A model generated the notes under the pieces. That model did not search any database. It was not told where the DNA came from and was given only the letters and a program-made list of their open reading frames with translations. From Leishmania donovani (lineage: Eukaryota > Euglenozoa > Kinetoplastea > Trypanosomatida > Trypanosomatidae): a stretch of 64,000 bases of DNA. The stretch lies in NCBI RefSeq assembly GCF_000227135.1, contig NC_018256.1:1003433-1067432 (forward strand), written 5' to 3'. The translations under genes and the position numbers were made by a program. Below are positions 62,054-64,000 of this stretch, one piece after another; within the stretch, counting starts at the first letter, position 1, and the number at the start of each line of letters is the position of its first letter.

Positions 62054-63772
62054 AAAAACGAACACCTGCTCACTGCCTTGTGTCCTCCTTCTGGGACATG
62101 TTAGTGCGGGGCTGCCTTACTATGCGTGCATGCTAAAGAATTCGTGCGCAGCTGATGAACCTCTCAGAGCTTGTAACACCCATTGAACGCGCCTGCTGCA
62201 CGCCTGTCTGTGAAGTTGTGGAGAGCATGGCTGCCGTGCCTAGCTGAGGGGCCTTTTCTATGCCTTCTTTTGTTTGTTGCACTTTCTGTTCGCGCGTTGC
62301 TCCGAACACTAGAGACACAGCGGGCTCTTTTTTCTTTTTCACCCTTGAGCAATGCGCAGATCCGCCGCCGTTACTCCTGATGTTAGAGTCGTGCGTGGCA
62401 GTCGGACGGGGCTTTGCTTTCTCTGCTTGTTCTCGCTTCTCCGTTTGCGCATGCTTGCCGGTTGGCACATTTCACTCGACAACCTCACAGTAGCGCCTCT
62501 GGAAAAGAAGTAGATACAAATATATATGTATATTTTTTACGACGTGCCCATTTTTGCGCTAGTACGCGAGCTCAACTCCACTCTAGCAGGCCTGTGCGCA
62601 TCAGAAAACGGAAAGCATCAAAGGTGCGGCCACTCTTCTTTTTCGGCCAGCATGCAGATCTATCTCATCGCTCTTCGCACTGCGCTCAAGTAGTGCGTAG
62701 ACGCGGCAATTCGATATCCCAGGGGATGCCATGCTGTGCTTTCCTTGGCTCTTGCTGCGGAAGGCGTGTTATTCGCTCCCTTCCACTCTCCCTCAAGCAG
62801 CACGCAATTCTCGCTTTGTGCGCGTGCCTCTTTGTGAGTGTGTCACACAGAGCAATGGAGACCGGCTTGCATAAACTCCATACATGTGTGGTTCCTCTAC
62901 GGATCTCTAACCTCGGTTAACTGACTCTCTTCGCCTCGTATCTCCTCTCGCTTCTTGGGCCAATGCCACTGCTCTTCCATACCGATGCACGCCCACCCGC
63001 GCCATCCCACAGCTTTCCCCTACTCATCTTAAGGTCCCCCCCGAAAGCACACCTCTGTCGAGTTTACCGCGGGTGCAGCACGCTTGTTCCCACTCAGCAA
63101 CACACCCCAACTGGAACAGGAGAGGTGCCGAGTCCTTCCGTTCTCTCTCGGCTGCTTCCTTGACTTCATCTGTTTTTTTCGCTTGCTCTGTCACTTTCTT
63201 CTATGCAGCGTTGACCTTTGGCGTTACTACGCTTGCCTCTTGCTGCCTTCGAGCCCTGCTCCAGTGGCCACGGGCATCTCTTTAGCGGCTCGTTCTGCTT
63301 AGGTGGCTTCTGGCACGCCAGGCTCTGTTATTCAAGAGGACTCCGCCTCGCGGTACTGCGTCCCAGCACTCCAGTTCGTCGCCACTCACATCAGACGAAA
63401 GCTGCCGGCTGAAACCGTTTTCATCGATCACGAAGAGGGAGCCACTAACACCACTTTCTCAGCATCGTTTTATCTGTCCGCCGACCCTGGTGCATGTGCA
63501 CCACTCGAGTGAACCCTTGAGCGTAGGCGTGTAGCACTCCTTCTTCCCCTCCCCGGCGTTTCCGCCTTGTTGCCCTCATTGTCTTTTTTCGTGCGTTCTG
63601 CACACATGTGCCACGTTTCTTTTCCTGACTTCTTGTGACGGAAGAAGGGAACAGGACAAAGCGGCCCAGACAAGAAAAACGCGTGCAGCAACACGCACAC
63701 AGTGACACCCCGAGAGTCTCCGCTTCATCCCACTCACCCCCAAACACAAGGTTAATTCGATCTATTCAAATC
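62054..63772. other. Spacer between the two kinesin genes
   Basis: T/C-rich plus-strand sequence with no CDS. It contains the 3' UTR of copy 1 and the splice signals of copy 2. Confidence 0.55.
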
Positions 63773-64000
63773 ATGTCGGACGATGCAAAGTCCCGCGTGC
63801 AGGTCTCTCTCCGCATTCGGCCTGCAAAGAAAGGGGCTCGGCATAGCACTAAGGTTGTAGTGCGCGGTGCCGAGGGCGGTGATGTCGTCGTGGATGACGA
63901 GCAAAGGACGAAGCGTGTGTACCACTTCGACCATGTGTTCAGTGGCGGCCAGGCGGAGGTGTTCGAGGCTATCGGGCGGCCGATGCTGAGGGAGGCATAC
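63773..64000 (+). CDS. Kinesin motor protein, copy 2 (5' part only)
   Basis: It starts MSDDAKSRVQVSLRIRPAKK and runs off the window. From 63855 to the window end its DNA is identical to 60375-60520 of copy 1, while the first 27 codons differ. It is a tandem paralogue; the P-loop would lie just past the window edge. Confidence 0.85.
   Translation, partial: MSDDAKSRVQVSLRIRPAKKGARHSTKVVVRGAEGGDVVVDDEQRTKRVYHFDHVFSGGQAEVFEAIGRPMLREAY

Noticed and set aside
1..64000. CRISPR arrays, bacterial operons, insertion sequences
   Set aside because: No spaced short repeats or IS-like transposase were seen; the genome architecture is kinetoplastid.

Overview
The window looks like nuclear DNA of a Leishmania-type kinetoplastid. 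Evidence: intronless genes lie in long one-directional arrays; GC-rich ORFs are separated by kilobases of polypyrimidine and simple repeats; pyrimidine tract plus AG lies a few bases upstream of many start codons (spliced-leader trans-splicing); and several approximately 550-600 bp SIDER-type degenerate retroposons carry the trypanosomatid 5' retroposon hallmark. Six N-runs show it is a draft assembly. The species was not determined.

Layout. From 1 to about 55.8 kb every convincing gene is on the minus strand, as in one polycistronic unit. In coordinate order these are: a DNAAF11/LRRC6-like dynein-assembly protein (69-1412), an unknown protein (4212-5255), a glycerol-3-phosphate-dehydrogenase-like protein without its catalytic lysine (6522-8126), an M1 aminopeptidase (10272-12878), a coiled-coil PPP1R21-like protein (15745-17868), GINS subunit SLD5 (18926-19888), two PlsC acyltransferase paralogues (22787-23761 and 25402-26325), a disordered protein (35651-36889), a USP5-type deubiquitinase (42577-44823), enoyl-CoA hydratase (47762-48565), a MAPKK-like kinase (51045-52163), an unknown helical protein (52750-53856), a NAP-family protein (54257-54811) and COQ7 (55208-55828). 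From 57.36 kb genes are on the plus strand: M18 aspartyl aminopeptidase (57360-58721), ribosomal protein L39 (59644-59799), and two tandem kinesins (60287-62053 with a gap; 63773 to the window end). The interval 55,829-57,359 is therefore a divergent strand-switch region, the expected place for bidirectional transcription start in these organisms.

SIDER-like elements, all in the same sense as the minus-strand genes, lie downstream of those genes at about 2.3-2.9, 5.8-6.4, 9.3-9.8, 15.1-15.2 (remnant), 27.6-28.2, 33.2-33.8, 39.0-40.0 and 45.4-46.1 kb. Near-identical SIDER-plus-flank units form direct repeats on both sides of the deubiquitinase gene. The 26.3-42.6 kb stretch is gene-poor and holds only one recognisable CDS.

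The genes are an ordinary housekeeping mixture with no operon logic: flagellar assembly, replication, lipid synthesis, peptidases, ubiquitin, signalling, ubiquinone and translation. The most interesting signals are evolutionary or structural: a 332-bp perfectly identical tract in the two acyltransferases, a similar sharp identity boundary in the kinesins, direct repeats around the deubiquitinase, degenerate coding remnants, a uORF abutting COQ7, and two places where the assembly appears to contain an unmerged contig overlap.
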